From positions 1 through 43,110 of the forward strand of contig NZ_BPQR01000026.1 of the NCBI RefSeq assembly GCF_022179345.1: a stretch of DNA of 43,110 nucleotides, read 5' to 3'. The translations under genes were made by a program, and so were the position numbers. The notes below the pieces were generated by a model. That model saw nothing but the letters and a program-made list of their open reading frames with translations. It had not been told where the DNA came from and searched no databases. Positions 23,984-35,898 of this stretch are shown here, piece after piece (the stretch's first letter is position 1; each line of letters begins with the position of its first letter). The DNA is from Methylobacterium jeotgali (GTDB lineage Bacteria > Pseudomonadota > Alphaproteobacteria > Rhizobiales > Beijerinckiaceae).

Positions 23984-25272
23984 CACGCGATCCTCTTGAT
24001 GCCGAGGCTGGCGAGGTAGGCGGCCGGATCGGCGGGGTCGAAGACCTTGCCGTCGAACATCGTCTCCTTGCCGCGGGAGGTGGAGGTCGGCACGCTCGAG
24101 ACGCCGAGCGTCTTGGCGGCCTCGCGCCAGAGGTCCTCGCGGTTGACCTTGCCGATGAGCGCCTTGGTGTCGGTGGTCGGCTCGAACTTGCCCCAGCGCA
24201 TCCCCTCGGTGAGGAACCAGAGGTCGTGGCTCTGGTAGGGATAGGCGGCGTTGTCGGCCCAGAACTTCATGATGTGCGGGCTGTTCTCGACGACGCGGCC
24301 GTCGCCGTAGTCGAAGCGGCCCTTCATCCGGTCCGTCACGTCGGCGACGGGCACGTTGATCCACTGGCGCTTGGCCACGATGCCGGCGAGCTCGTCGCGG
24401 TTCTCCGGCTTGTCGCACCACTGCTGGGCTTCCATCACCGCGAGCAGCAGCGCCTTGGCGGCGTTCGGGTACTTGTCGACCCAGGCGGCGCGGAGCGCGA
24501 AGGACTTCTCGGGGTGGTTGTTCCAGAGCTCGCCCGTGGTCAGCGCCGTGTAGCCGATGCCCTGATTGATGAGCTGTGCGTGCCAGGGTTCGCAGACGCA
24601 GAAGCAGTCCATGGTGCCGACCTTCATGTTCGCCACCATCTGCGGCGGCGGCACGACGATCGTCTCCATGTCCTTGTCCGGGTCGATGCCGGCGGCGGCG
24701 AGCCAGTAGCGGATCCAGAGGTCGTGGTTGCTGGCTGGGAAGGTCATCGCCGCCTTCACCGTCTTGCCGGAGGCCTTCTTGCGTTCGATGGCCGCCTTGA
24801 AGGACTTGGCGTCGACGGTGACCTTGTCGGGCGCGTACTCCTTGGCCACCGAGATGCACTGGCCGTTCAGGTTCAGGCGGCCGAGGATATACATCGGCGT
24901 CGGGACGTTGTTCTGCGTCACCTTGCCGGCGCTGATGAGGTACGGCATCGGCGTCAGGATGTGGGCGCCGTCGATGCCGTTGCCCTCGGAGCCGAGCACG
25001 AGATTGTCGCGGGTGGTGCCCCAACTCGCCTGCTTCATCACCTCGACGTCGGGCATGCCGTACTTGGCGAAGAGGCCCTTCTCCTTGGCCACGAACAGCG
25101 GCGCCGCGTCGGTGAGCGCAATGAAGCCGAGCTTGGCCCCCTTCACCTCCGGCCCGCTCCCTTGCGCGAAGGCGCCGCCCGGCAGCGCGAGGCGCGCCGC
25201 CGTCGTGAGCGTCAGGGCCGCCGCCGTCCCCTTGAGGAGCGTCCGCCGCGTGGTCGACTCACCGTTCCGCAT
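23983..25272 (-). CDS. nrtA: Nitrate-type ABC transporter substrate-binding protein
   Basis: A 429-aa binding protein with a twin-arginine signal ('TTRRTLLKGTAAALTLTTAARLALPGGAFAQ'). The mature part is NrtA/CmpA-like: 'KLGFIALTDAAPLFVAKEKGLFAKYG', 'VVPPPQMVANMKVGTMDCFCVCEPWHAQLINQ' and 'ALTTGELWNNHPEKSFALRAAWV'. In NrtA a Lys contacts nitrate where bicarbonate-binding CmpA has an acidic residue. The HPEK here looks NrtA-like, so nitrate is the likely ligand; this is inference, and nitrite or cyanate is possible. First gene of nrtABD. A sigma-54-like promoter lies about 150 bp upstream. No nitrate reductase gene is in the window. Confidence 0.87.
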   Translation of the reverse strand: MRNGESTTRRTLLKGTAAALTLTTAARLALPGGAFAQGSGPEVKGAKLGFIALTDAAPLFVAKEKGLFAKYGMPDVEVMKQASWGTTRDNLVLGSEGNGIDGAHILTPMPYLISAGKVTQNNVPTPMYILGRLNLNGQCISVAKEYAPDKVTVDAKSFKAAIERKKASGKTVKAAMTFPASNHDLWIRYWLAAAGIDPDKDMETIVVPPPQMVANMKVGTMDCFCVCEPWHAQLINQGIGYTALTTGELWNNHPEKSFALRAAWVDKYPNAAKALLLAVMEAQQWCDKPENRDELAGIVAKRQWINVPVADVTDRMKGRFDYGDGRVVENSPHIMKFWADNAAYPYQSHDLWFLTEGMRWGKFEPTTDTKALIGKVNREDLWREAAKTLGVSSVPTSTSRGKETMFDGKVFDPADPAAYLASLGIKRIA

Positions 25273-25586
25273 CGAAGCCTGATCCCGTCAGCAAGAGGTT
25301 CGGCCTCCGCGCGGGCGCGCACGCCATGACGCCAGCCCGTCCGGGGGCTCGCGATACGGCTCGCTCGGCGGCGTTGCCGGCGGAGGCGGCCCGTCGCCAT
25401 TGACGGACAAGTGGGTTGAGCACGATCCATGCCAGCCTCCACGGAGGGGCACAGTCTCCCGCAGCGGTCGTCGGCCCCCTCTGCGCGCGAGGCAGGCACG
25501 CCTAAAATTTCAGCAGAACGGTCGGGATGACGCCGTCGGGCGGTCGCGGATGGGCAATCCGCCCGGGTCGCCGTATCAGCCGCTGC
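25273..25586. other. Divergent intergenic region, nrtA and MHS transporter
   Basis: 314 bp. It holds the sigma-54-like element at 25419-25434 (minus) and a possible -35 TTGACG at 25400-25405 (plus) without a good -10. A short palindrome (cctccacggagg) lies at 25436-25447. No NasR-type antitermination hairpins or RNA gene were recognised. Confidence 0.5.
25419..25434 (-). promoter_or_regulatory. Sigma-54 (RpoN) -24/-12 promoter for nrtABD
   Basis: Minus strand TGGCATGGATCGTGCT. It matches TGGCAYR-N4-TTGCW at every fixed position except one (G for T at the first T of TTGC), with the invariant GG and GC correctly spaced. The start site would be near 25407, giving a leader of ~135 nt. It fits NtrC-type nitrogen control, though no clear NtrC site was found upstream. 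Confidence 0.6.
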
Positions 25587-26888
25587 ATGACCGCTCGACC
25601 GACCGCTTCCGCACCTGCCGTCCCCGCGCCCGCCTCGGCGCGACGCATCCTCGCGGCGAGCTTCGTCGGCACGGCGATCGAGTTCTACGACCTCTACGTC
25701 TACGCCACCGCCGCGGCGCTGGTGATCGGCCCGGCCTTCTTCCCGCCCGGCGCGCCGGGGGTGCAGACGCTCTCCGCCTTCGCGACCTTCGCCATCGCCT
25801 TCTTCGCGCGTCCGATCGGGGCGGCGGCCTTCGGGCATTTCGGCGACCGGGTCGGGCGCAAGGCGACGCTCGTCGCCTCCCTGATGATCATGGGCGTCTC
25901 GACGGTGCTGATCGGCTGCCTGCCGACCTATGCGCAGGCGGGCTGGCTGGCGCCGGCGATGCTCTGCGTGCTGCGCTTCGGGCAGGGCCTCGGGTTCGGC
26001 GGCGAGTGGGGCGGGGCGGCGCTGCTGGCCGTCGAGAACGCCCCGCCGGGGCGGCGGGCCTGGTACGGCATCTTCCCGCAGCTCGGCGCGCCGGCGGGGT
26101 TCCTCGCCGCGAACCTCTGCTTCCTCGGCCTACGCCTTGGGCTCGACGAGGCGAGCTTTTCCGCCTGGGGCTGGCGCGTCCCGTTCCTCGCCTCGGCGGC
26201 GCTCGTCGGCGTCGGGCTCTACGTGCGCCTGCGGCTGACCGAGACGCCGCTCTTCGCCGCCGCCCTGGCGCGGGAGGCGCCGGAGCGGGTGCCGCTCGCC
26301 GTCATTTTCGGCCGCCACCTGCGCGCCACCGTGCTCGGGACGCTGGCGATGATCGCCTGCTACGCGACCTTCTACCTCTGCACCGTCTTCGCCCTCGGCT
26401 ACGGCACGGGGACGCTCGGTTACGCCCCCTCGACCTTCCTGCTGTTCGAGTGCGTCGCCGTCTGCTTCCTGGCGCTCGCCATCCCGCTCTCCGGGGCGGC
26501 GGCGGACCGTTTCGGACGCCGCCCCGTGCTGATCGCGGGGCTCGCCGCGACGCTGGCGCTGGGCCTCCTGCTCGGGCCGATGCTCGGCTCCGGCCGGACG
26601 CCGCTCGTGCTCGGCTTCCTGTGCCTCGGGCTCTTCGCCATGGGCTGGCTGTTCGGGCCGATGGGCGCTCTCCTGCCGGAGCTGTTCCCGACGCGGGTGC
26701 GCTACACGGGCGCCTCCGTAACCTACAACCTCGCGGGCATCCTCGGCGCGTCGGCCGCGCCCTACCTCGCTCAGCGGCTGACGGAGTGGGGCGGGATCGC
26801 CTGGGTCGGCGCCTACCTCGCGGCGGCCGCCGCGGCGAGCCTCGTCGCGGTGGTGCTGATGCCGGAGACCGCCCGCGCCGAGGTCTAG
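25587..26888 (+). CDS. MFS transporter, metabolite:H+ symporter (MHS) family
   Basis: A 433-aa, 12-segment transporter. The MHS signature is clear: 'ASFVGTAIEFYDLYVYATAAALVIGPAFFP', 'FFARPIGAAAFGHFGDRVGRKATL', 'RFGQGLGFGGEWGGAALL' and 'LPELFPTRVRYTGASVTYNLAGILGASAAPYLAQ'. Relatives (YhjE, ShiA, KgtP, ProP) carry organic acids, shikimate or osmolytes with protons; the substrate cannot be read here. Start at ATG25587 (MTARPTASAP); ATG25527 would prepend an unusual Arg/Gly-rich stretch. Its stop overlaps the convergent fliO stop. Confidence 0.87.
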   Translation: MTARPTASAPAVPAPASARRILAASFVGTAIEFYDLYVYATAAALVIGPAFFPPGAPGVQTLSAFATFAIAFFARPIGAAAFGHFGDRVGRKATLVASLMIMGVSTVLIGCLPTYAQAGWLAPAMLCVLRFGQGLGFGGEWGGAALLAVENAPPGRRAWYGIFPQLGAPAGFLAANLCFLGLRLGLDEASFSAWGWRVPFLASAALVGVGLYVRLRLTETPLFAAALAREAPERVPLAVIFGRHLRATVLGTLAMIACYATFYLCTVFALGYGTGTLGYAPSTFLLFECVAVCFLALAIPLSGAAADRFGRRPVLIAGLAATLALGLLLGPMLGSGRTPLVLGFLCLGLFAMGWLFGPMGALLPELFPTRVRYTGASVTYNLAGILGASAAPYLAQRLTEWGGIAWVGAYLAAAAAASLVAVVLMPETARAEV

Positions 26889-28270
26889 CCGCGCTTGTCG
26901 AGGGGCCGGCCGAGCAGCCGCGCGAACTCGGCCTCGATCTCCTCCACCGAGAAGGGGTTCGGTGCCTTCGCAGGCTCCTTGGGGGCAGGTTCCCTGGGCG
27001 CCGTCTCGGGGACGGGCGGCTTGGGCTCCGGCGCGACCGGCTTCGGAGCCGGTTGAACGGGCGTCTCGGCGGCCGGCGCGGTCGCCGGAGACACGGGCTC
27101 GGCGGCCTTCTCCTGCGGTTCCGGCGGCTTCGCCGTCGGCAGATCCGACTTGGGTTCGACCTTGGCCTCGATCTTGGCCTCGGGCTTCGCTGCGGACTTC
27201 GTTTCGGTCCTGGGCTCCACCGGCCCGCGCGCGGGCTCCGGCTTCTTCTCGACGGCCAGCGGCGCGGACGGCGTCGGCTGTGCCTTGGCCTCCGGCTTCG
27301 AAGCGGAAGTCTGGGGCTGCGCGCTCTCCGGCGCTGCGGTGGCGGCCATGGCGGCCGCCATCGGATCGATCGCGGCCGGGGCTGCCGGCGTCGGGGCGGG
27401 GGCCTCGGGCGGTGCCGGCTCGGCGGGCACGCGGGAGGCGGGCGGCGGCGTCACGGCCGAGGCGGGGCGGCGCAGGGCGACCTCGAGCTGGCGCGCCATG
27501 TCCGACAGGATCGCCGCGTCGACGTTGCGCCGCCCGGGCGCCGAGATCGGCGGCGCCGGGGATACCTCGTCCTGCTGCGCCGGCGGCGTGGGGGCATCCA
27601 GGAAGGACGGCTCGGCGCGGACCCGCTCGGAGGCGACGTCGGGGCGCGGGTTCACCAGGGGCGGTGTCGAGCGGCGCAGCATGCGGCGGGCGGCCTCCTG
27701 ACGGACGCTGCCGGCGGGTATGGCCGGCTCCGGCGCCTCCGCCGGCTCATGCGCGGCCGCAGGCTGCGCGGGCACGGTCCAGGGCGCCGGCTCGGCCGGC
27801 ACCGCGACCTCGACGGGCGGGGGCAGGAACTCGGCCTCGGACCGGCGCGGGGAGGGCAGCCCCGGCTCCTCGAACGGCGGCGGCTCCGGCCGGCGGGCTT
27901 CGATCTCGGCGTGCTCCGGAGCGCGCACCGGCTCGGCCACGTCCTCCCGCAGCACCGTCTCGCTCGGCAGGCGCTGGCCGCGCTGGATGTTGCGCTCGAT
28001 CACCACGTCGTTCGGCCCGCCGACGAGAAGCAGATGCTCCACGTTGTCCCGCCGCAGCAGGATGAGCTGCCGCTGCCGGTCGAGCTCGTACACGTCGACG
28101 ATGCCGAGCCGCGGCTGGCGGCTGCGCTGCCCGGCCCGCACGGCGCGGTTGCCGCCTCCACCCAGGCGCCGGACGACGAGCACGCCGGCTGTCAGCACGC
28201 CGAGGATCACGAGGAAGATGACGAGGAACTGGAGGACGAAGGAACCGTCCGAGCCGAAGAACGAAGACAA
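26885..28270 (-). CDS. fliO: FliO-like flagellar biosynthesis protein with long Pro/Ala-rich region
   Basis: A 461-aa protein. The N-terminal ~95 residues look like FliO: one transmembrane segment ('FVLQFLVIFLVILGVLTAGVLVVRRL') then 'RLGIVDVYELDRQRQLILLRRDNVEHLLLVGGPNDVVIERNI', a short soluble domain common to this family. FliO helps assemble the FliPQR export gate. Residues ~110-435 are low-complexity, rich in Pro, Ala, Glu and Lys. The end, 'NPFSVEEIEAEFARLLGRPLDKRG', looks like a conserved helix. Typical FliO is far shorter. It diverges from flgB across two CtrA boxes, which supports a flagellar role. Confidence 0.75.
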   Translation of the reverse strand: MSSFFGSDGSFVLQFLVIFLVILGVLTAGVLVVRRLGGGGNRAVRAGQRSRQPRLGIVDVYELDRQRQLILLRRDNVEHLLLVGGPNDVVIERNIQRGQRLPSETVLREDVAEPVRAPEHAEIEARRPEPPPFEEPGLPSPRRSEAEFLPPPVEVAVPAEPAPWTVPAQPAAAHEPAEAPEPAIPAGSVRQEAARRMLRRSTPPLVNPRPDVASERVRAEPSFLDAPTPPAQQDEVSPAPPISAPGRRNVDAAILSDMARQLEVALRRPASAVTPPPASRVPAEPAPPEAPAPTPAAPAAIDPMAAAMAATAAPESAQPQTSASKPEAKAQPTPSAPLAVEKKPEPARGPVEPRTETKSAAKPEAKIEAKVEPKSDLPTAKPPEPQEKAAEPVSPATAPAAETPVQPAPKPVAPEPKPPVPETAPREPAPKEPAKAPNPFSVEEIEAEFARLLGRPLDKRG

Positions 28271-28357
28271 GGCCGTCGTCTCTCGCTACCGGGGCGCGAC
28301 CCCCACACAACCCGCGAGGAGACATTACCACGGCCGTCGCGGGCCGGGCGATCAAGC

Positions 28358-28373
28358 TTAAGACTTCGTTAAC
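28358..28373. promoter_or_regulatory. CtrA box 1
   Basis: TTAA-GACTTCG-TTAAC, a perfect match to the CtrA full-site consensus TTAA-N7-TTAAC. It lies 88 bp upstream of the fliO start and 115 bp upstream of flgB. Confidence 0.75.
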
Positions 28374-28405
28374 GCGATCCCGCGAAATCCCCGTTTTTGG
28401 CGGTC

Positions 28406-28421
28406 TTAACGGCGCGTTAAC
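28406..28421. promoter_or_regulatory. CtrA box 2
   Basis: TTAA-CGGCGCG-TTAAC, a second perfect CtrA full site 32 bp downstream of the first and 67 bp before the flgB GTG. The outer half-sites of the pair also form a 9-bp inverted repeat (gttaacgcg, 28368-28376; cgcgttaac, 28413-28421). Confidence 0.75.
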
Positions 28422-28487
28422 CATGGACCCGGCAGATTTTGCCGGCCGCGGCGATGCCCTCCACGGCCCCGTGCAAGGACGCCCGCC

Positions 28488-28895
28488 GTGGCCGTCACCG
28501 ATCTGCCCATCCTCGGCATGCTGCGCACCCGGATGCAGTGGCATCAGGCGCGCCAGAAGGTCATCGCCGAGAACGTGGCCAATGCCGACCTGCCGGGCTT
28601 CAAGCCCCGCGACCTCGTCGCGCCCCGCTTCGACCGGGCGACCGGCGCGGTCTCCGGACAGGGCGGCGTCGGCATGGCCGCCACGGAGGCCGGCCACATC
28701 GTCCCGGCGGGCGCCGAGGCGCCGGTCGGCGAGACCCGCCGTGCGAAGGGCTTCGAGGTCCGCCCGAGCGGCAACGGCGTCAATCTCGAGGAAGAGATGA
28801 TGAAGGCCGGCGACAACCAGGCGGACTACCAGCTCGCGGCCTCGCTCTACCAGAAGAGCCTCGACGCCCTGAAGATCGCCGTCGGCAAGCGCTGA
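28488..28895 (+). CDS. flgB: Flagellar basal-body rod protein FlgB
   Basis: A 135-aa proximal rod subunit, secreted through the flagellar type III apparatus without a cleaved signal. The N-terminal rod motif 'MLRTRMQWHQARQKVIAENVANADLPGFKPRDL' matches the family's 'NxANxxTPGY-like' segment, and the C-terminal helix ends 'LYQKSLDALKIAVGKR'. GTG start at 28488. It is the first gene of a six-gene flagellar operon and lies behind the pair of CtrA boxes. Confidence 0.93.
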   Translation: MAVTDLPILGMLRTRMQWHQARQKVIAENVANADLPGFKPRDLVAPRFDRATGAVSGQGGVGMAATEAGHIVPAGAEAPVGETRRAKGFEVRPSGNGVNLEEEMMKAGDNQADYQLAASLYQKSLDALKIAVGKR

Positions 28896-28923
28896 CCGGA
28901 CCTAGCGAGACGGAGCGCCCGCC

Positions 28924-29331
28924 ATGGAGTTCATGAAGTCCCTCTCCATCGCCGTGTCCGGGCTCAAGGCCCAGTCCGGGCGCATGCGCGTCATCGCCGA
29001 GAACATCGCCAACGCGGACTCGGCCCCCTCCGGTCCGAACGCCGAGCCCTACCGGCGCAAGATCCCGACCTTCAGCCAGCATTTCGACGCCGAGACCGGC
29101 GCGACGCTGGTCGGGACCGGCCGCGTGCGCCGCGATCCCTCGGCCTTCCGCACGAAGTACGACCCCGGCAACCCCGCCGCCAACGCCAAGGGCGAGGTGC
29201 TGATGCCGAACGTCAACTCGCTGATCGAGAACATGGACATGCGCGAGGCCCAGCGCTCCTACGAGGCGAACCTCAACATGATCAGCACTACGCGCAAGAT
29301 GATCTCCCGCACCCTCGAGATCCTGAAGTAG
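28924..29331 (+). CDS. flgC: Flagellar basal-body rod protein FlgC
   Basis: A 135-aa rod subunit: 'SLSIAVSGLKAQSGRMRVIAENIANADSAP' and the C-terminal 'NSLIENMDMREAQRSYEANLNMISTTRKMI' are conserved FlgC segments. ATG28924 has GGAG 8 nt upstream; ATG28933 is an alternative. 28 bp after flgB and 10 bp before fliE. Confidence 0.95.
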   Translation: MEFMKSLSIAVSGLKAQSGRMRVIAENIANADSAPSGPNAEPYRRKIPTFSQHFDAETGATLVGTGRVRRDPSAFRTKYDPGNPAANAKGEVLMPNVNSLIENMDMREAQRSYEANLNMISTTRKMISRTLEILK

Positions 29332-29341
29332 GAGCGCCGCC

Positions 29342-29659
29342 ATGGCTTCGAGCAGCTTCGCGGCGGGCGCCTACGCCGCCATCCAGGGGGTCGGCGGCGG
29401 CGTGAAGCCCCCCGCCCGCGTCCAGGCCACGCAGGGCGCCGGCGACGGGTTCTCCTCGCTCCTCGGCTCGGCCCTGGAGAACGTGGGCGACGCCGGCCGC
29501 AAGGCCGACCAGCAGGCGCTCTCCGTCGCCGCCGGCAAGGCCAACGTGGTCGACGTCGTCACCGCGGTCGCCGAGAGCGAGACCGCCCTCCAGACCCTCG
29601 TCGCCGTGCGCGACCGCATGATCTCCGCCTACGAGGAGATCATGCGGATGCAGATCTGA
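29342..29659 (+). CDS. fliE: Flagellar hook-basal body complex protein FliE
   Basis: A 105-aa protein joining the MS ring to the rod. The conserved C-terminal half reads 'FSSLLGSALENVGDAGRKADQQALSVAAGKANVVDVVTAVAESETALQTLVAVRDRMISAYEEIMRMQI'-type helices, with the usual 'YxEIMRMQI' end. The N terminus is variable, as in the family. AGGAG overlaps the flgC stop. Confidence 0.94.
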   Translation: MASSSFAAGAYAAIQGVGGGVKPPARVQATQGAGDGFSSLLGSALENVGDAGRKADQQALSVAAGKANVVDVVTAVAESETALQTLVAVRDRMISAYEEIMRMQI

Positions 29660-29707
29660 GCCGTCCACGCCCCCGCTCGATCCCGCGCTTTACAGGACAT
29701 CCAGCCG

Positions 29708-29974
29708 ATGACCGGCCTCGCCATCCTCGACGTCGCCCGCGACGGCATCTTCGTGTTCCTCAAGGTCTCGGGGCCGATGATGATCGTCGCCCTCGTCATC
29801 GGGCTCGCGGTCTCGCTGCTCCAGGCCCTCACGCAGGTGCAGGAGCAGACGCTGATCTACGTGCCCAAGATCGTCGCCGTCTTCGCCACACTCCTCATCA
29901 CGATGCCCTTCATGGGCGACGCGCTCGCCGGCTACATGACCCGCATCGCCGCCCGCATCGCGGCCGGCGGCTGA
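29708..29974 (+). CDS. fliQ: Flagellar export gate protein FliQ
   Basis: An 88-aa, two-segment membrane protein of the FliPQR export gate: 'LKVSGPMMIVALVIGLAVSLLQALTQVQEQTLIYVPKIVAVF' holds the family's 'GLxxSLxQAxTQIQEQTLxFVPK' motif. It is 48 bp after fliE and 17 bp before fliR. fliP is not in this operon. Confidence 0.95.
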   Translation: MTGLAILDVARDGIFVFLKVSGPMMIVALVIGLAVSLLQALTQVQEQTLIYVPKIVAVFATLLITMPFMGDALAGYMTRIAARIAAGG

Positions 29975-29991
29975 GGCTGCTATGAGGCGGC

Positions 29992-30756
29992 ATGAACCTG
30001 CTGCTGCCGGAGATCGCGGCGGCCTACCTGCTCACCTTCGCGCGGGTGGGCACGCTGATCATGCTGATGCCGGGGCTCGGCGAGCAGCTCGTCTCGGCGC
30101 GCCTGCGCCTCGCCTTCGCGCTGCTCGTCTCGCTGGTGCTGTTCCCGATGGTGCGCCCGCTGCTGCCGGTATCGGGCGCGGGGCCGGGCTCGCCGGCGCT
30201 CGTCGCGCTCCTGTTCGGGGAGACGCTGATCGGGCTGATGCTGGGGCTCACGGTGCGGATGCTGCTCGCCGCGCTCCAGACGGCGGGGCTCATCATCTCG
30301 CAGAACCTCGGCCTGTCCTACGCGATGACCGTCGATCCGACGATGGGCGGGCAGCAGGCGGCGATCGGCAACTTCCTGGTCCTGCTCGGCACGACGCTGA
30401 TCCTCGTCACCGACCTGCACCATCTCGCCCTCGACGCCATCGCGCACAGCTATCAGGTGCTGCCGCCGAGCGGCGCGCCGGGCATGGGCGAGGCGGCGAT
30501 GCTGGCGCTCAGGGCGGTCGCCCGGGGCTTCAGCCTCGCCGTGCAGATCGCCGCGCCCTTCATCGCCTTCGGCATCCTGTTCAACCTCGGCCTCGGGGTG
30601 CTCTCCCGGCTGATGCCGCAGTTCCAGGTGTTCTTCCTCGGCATGCCGGCCTCGATCCTGATCGGCATGCTGATCCTCGCCGGCTCGCTCGGCGTGCTGA
30701 TGAGCGTCTTCCTCGACGACATCGGCCGGTACCTCGCGGAGTTCGCCGGCCGCTGA
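29992..30756 (+). CDS. fliR: Flagellar export gate protein FliR
   Basis: A 254-aa membrane protein with about six hydrophobic segments, part of the type III export gate. Recognisable segments are 'LTFARVGTLIMLMPGLGEQLVSARLRLAFALLVSLVLFP', 'LIGLMLGLTVRMLLAALQTAGLIISQNLGL' and 'IGILFNLGLGVLSRLMPQFQVFFLGMP'-like text, all FliR. Lies between fliQ and flhB, with flhB 17 bp downstream. Confidence 0.95.
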   Translation: MNLLLPEIAAAYLLTFARVGTLIMLMPGLGEQLVSARLRLAFALLVSLVLFPMVRPLLPVSGAGPGSPALVALLFGETLIGLMLGLTVRMLLAALQTAGLIISQNLGLSYAMTVDPTMGGQQAAIGNFLVLLGTTLILVTDLHHLALDAIAHSYQVLPPSGAPGMGEAAMLALRAVARGFSLAVQIAAPFIAFGILFNLGLGVLSRLMPQFQVFFLGMPASILIGMLILAGSLGVLMSVFLDDIGRYLAEFAGR

Positions 30757-30773
30757 GCCTGGAGGCCTGAGCG

Positions 30774-31841
30774 ATGGCCGAGGGGACCGACGACGAGGAC
30801 AAGACCGAGGAGCCGACACAGCGGCGGCTCGATCAGGCGATCGAGCGCGGCGACGTCGCCAACTCCGTCGAGATCAACACCTTCCTGATCCTCGGGGCCT
30901 TCACCCTGGGGCTGCTGCTCGCCGCCGGGCCGATCTCGCAGGCGATGACGGCGAGCCTGCGCGGCTTCCTCGCCCATCTCCACGACGTTCCCGCCGACGC
31001 CCGCGGCTTCCAGGACGCGGGCCTGCGCGCCGGGATCGTCTGGATGAAGGCGCTCGCCATTCCCGCCGGGCTCTCGATCGTCGCCGCGATCGCCGCGGGC
31101 CTCCTCCAGCACCCGATCGTGTTCTCGGCCCAGTCGCTCGGCCTCAAGTTCGAGCGGGTCTCGCCCATGGCCGGCGCCAAGCGCCTGCTCGGGCCGCAGG
31201 CCTTCGTCCAGTTCGGCAAGGGGCTCGCCAAGGTCGGCATCGTCGGCGTCGTCGTCGGCACCATCCTCTGGAACGACCGCGACCGGCTCGAGGTCTTCGC
31301 CCGGCTCGACCTCGCCGCCTGCCTGCCCGCGGTCCTCGGCATCGCCGTGAAGCTGATGGGCGGCGTGCTCGCGATCTTCCTCGTCATCACGCTCGCCGAC
31401 GCGTTCTACCAGCGCCACACCTGGCGCAAGCGCCTGCGCATGTCGAAGGAGGAGATGAAGCAGGAGCACAAGGAGAGCGAGGGCAGCCCCGAGGTGAAGG
31501 GCCGCATGAAGCAGATCCGCGCCTCGCGGGTGCGGAAGCGCATGATGGCCGCGGTGCCGACCGCCACCGTCATCGTCACCAACCCGACCCACTATGCGGT
31601 GGCCCTGCGCTACGAGGCGGGCATGGAGGCACCGATCTGCGTCGCCAAGGGCGTCGACTCCCTGGCGCTGCGCATCCGCGCCATCGCCGCCAACCACGAC
31701 GTGCCGGTGCTGGAGAACCCGCCGCTCGCCCGCGCGCTCCACGCCACCGTCGACATCGACGAGCCGATCCCGCCGGAGCACTACAAGGCGGTCGCCGAGG
31801 TGATCGGCTTCGTGATGCGCATGCGCCGCCGGGCCGCATGA
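30774..31841 (+). CDS. flhB: Flagellar export apparatus switch protein FlhB
   Basis: A 355-aa protein controlling the switch from rod/hook to filament export. The N-terminal half begins 'DKTEEPTQRRLDQAIERGDVANS' and contains four transmembrane segments. The cytoplasmic part carries the autocleavage motif NPTH at 270-273 in 'VIVTNPTHYAVALRYE', cut between Asn and Pro, followed by 'APICVAKGVDSLALRIRAIA'. GGAGG lies 8 nt upstream of ATG30774. Last gene of the operon; cckA starts 145 bp downstream. Confidence 0.97.
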   Translation: MAEGTDDEDKTEEPTQRRLDQAIERGDVANSVEINTFLILGAFTLGLLLAAGPISQAMTASLRGFLAHLHDVPADARGFQDAGLRAGIVWMKALAIPAGLSIVAAIAAGLLQHPIVFSAQSLGLKFERVSPMAGAKRLLGPQAFVQFGKGLAKVGIVGVVVGTILWNDRDRLEVFARLDLAACLPAVLGIAVKLMGGVLAIFLVITLADAFYQRHTWRKRLRMSKEEMKQEHKESEGSPEVKGRMKQIRASRVRKRMMAAVPTATVIVTNPTHYAVALRYEAGMEAPICVAKGVDSLALRIRAIAANHDVPVLENPPLARALHATVDIDEPIPPEHYKAVAEVIGFVMRMRRRAA

Positions 31842-31986
31842 CGGTACCCGCGCCGGTGTGAGACGGGGAAAGCCGTCGGAGGGCGCGGCGAAGGCACGGT
31901 TTATCCACCCTTGCTTCCGCGTTATGGGCGAAGGTCGAACAGGATGATCGCGGCGCCCCTCGGCGCCCGGTGGTGGAACGGGCCAG

Positions 31987-34623
<2,637 letters not shown>

Positions 34624-34654
34624 GGAAAGGGCGTGGAAATCGTCTGCGCCCTCC

Positions 34655-34683
34655 TTGCTCGATGAGAACAAAAAGAGTACAGA
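34655..34683 (+). promoter_or_regulatory. Candidate recA promoter overlapping the SOS box
   Basis: TTGCTC (34655-34660), 17 bp, TACAGA (34678-34683). The SOS box lies between and over the -10 element, so LexA would block RNA polymerase. The -10 is a weak match. Confidence 0.45.
34666..34680 (+). promoter_or_regulatory. LexA (SOS) box of recA
   Basis: GAAC-AAAAAGA-GTAC, 7 of 8 fixed bases of GAAC-N7-GAAC, 62 bp before the recA ATG. Confidence 0.75.
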
Positions 34684-34741
34684 ATGGCCATCGGCGGCGC
34701 ATTGAGAACGGCGTCCGCACCATGCATAAGGATGCGTGCCT

Positions 34742-35833
<1,092 letters not shown>

Positions 35834-35856
35834 AGATCCCCGAAGCGTGAGAAAGC

Positions 35857-35888
35857 AGAAGCCGCCGCGAACCCTCGCGGCGGCTTCT
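35857..35888. terminator. Strong bidirectional terminator after recA
   Basis: A perfect 14-bp stem (agaagccgccgcga / tcgcggcggcttct) with a 4-nt loop, 24 bp after the recA stop and 10 bp before the convergent MAPEG gene. A and T pairs at the base make it usable on both strands. Confidence 0.9.
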
Positions 35889-35898
35889 TCGCGCCGGG

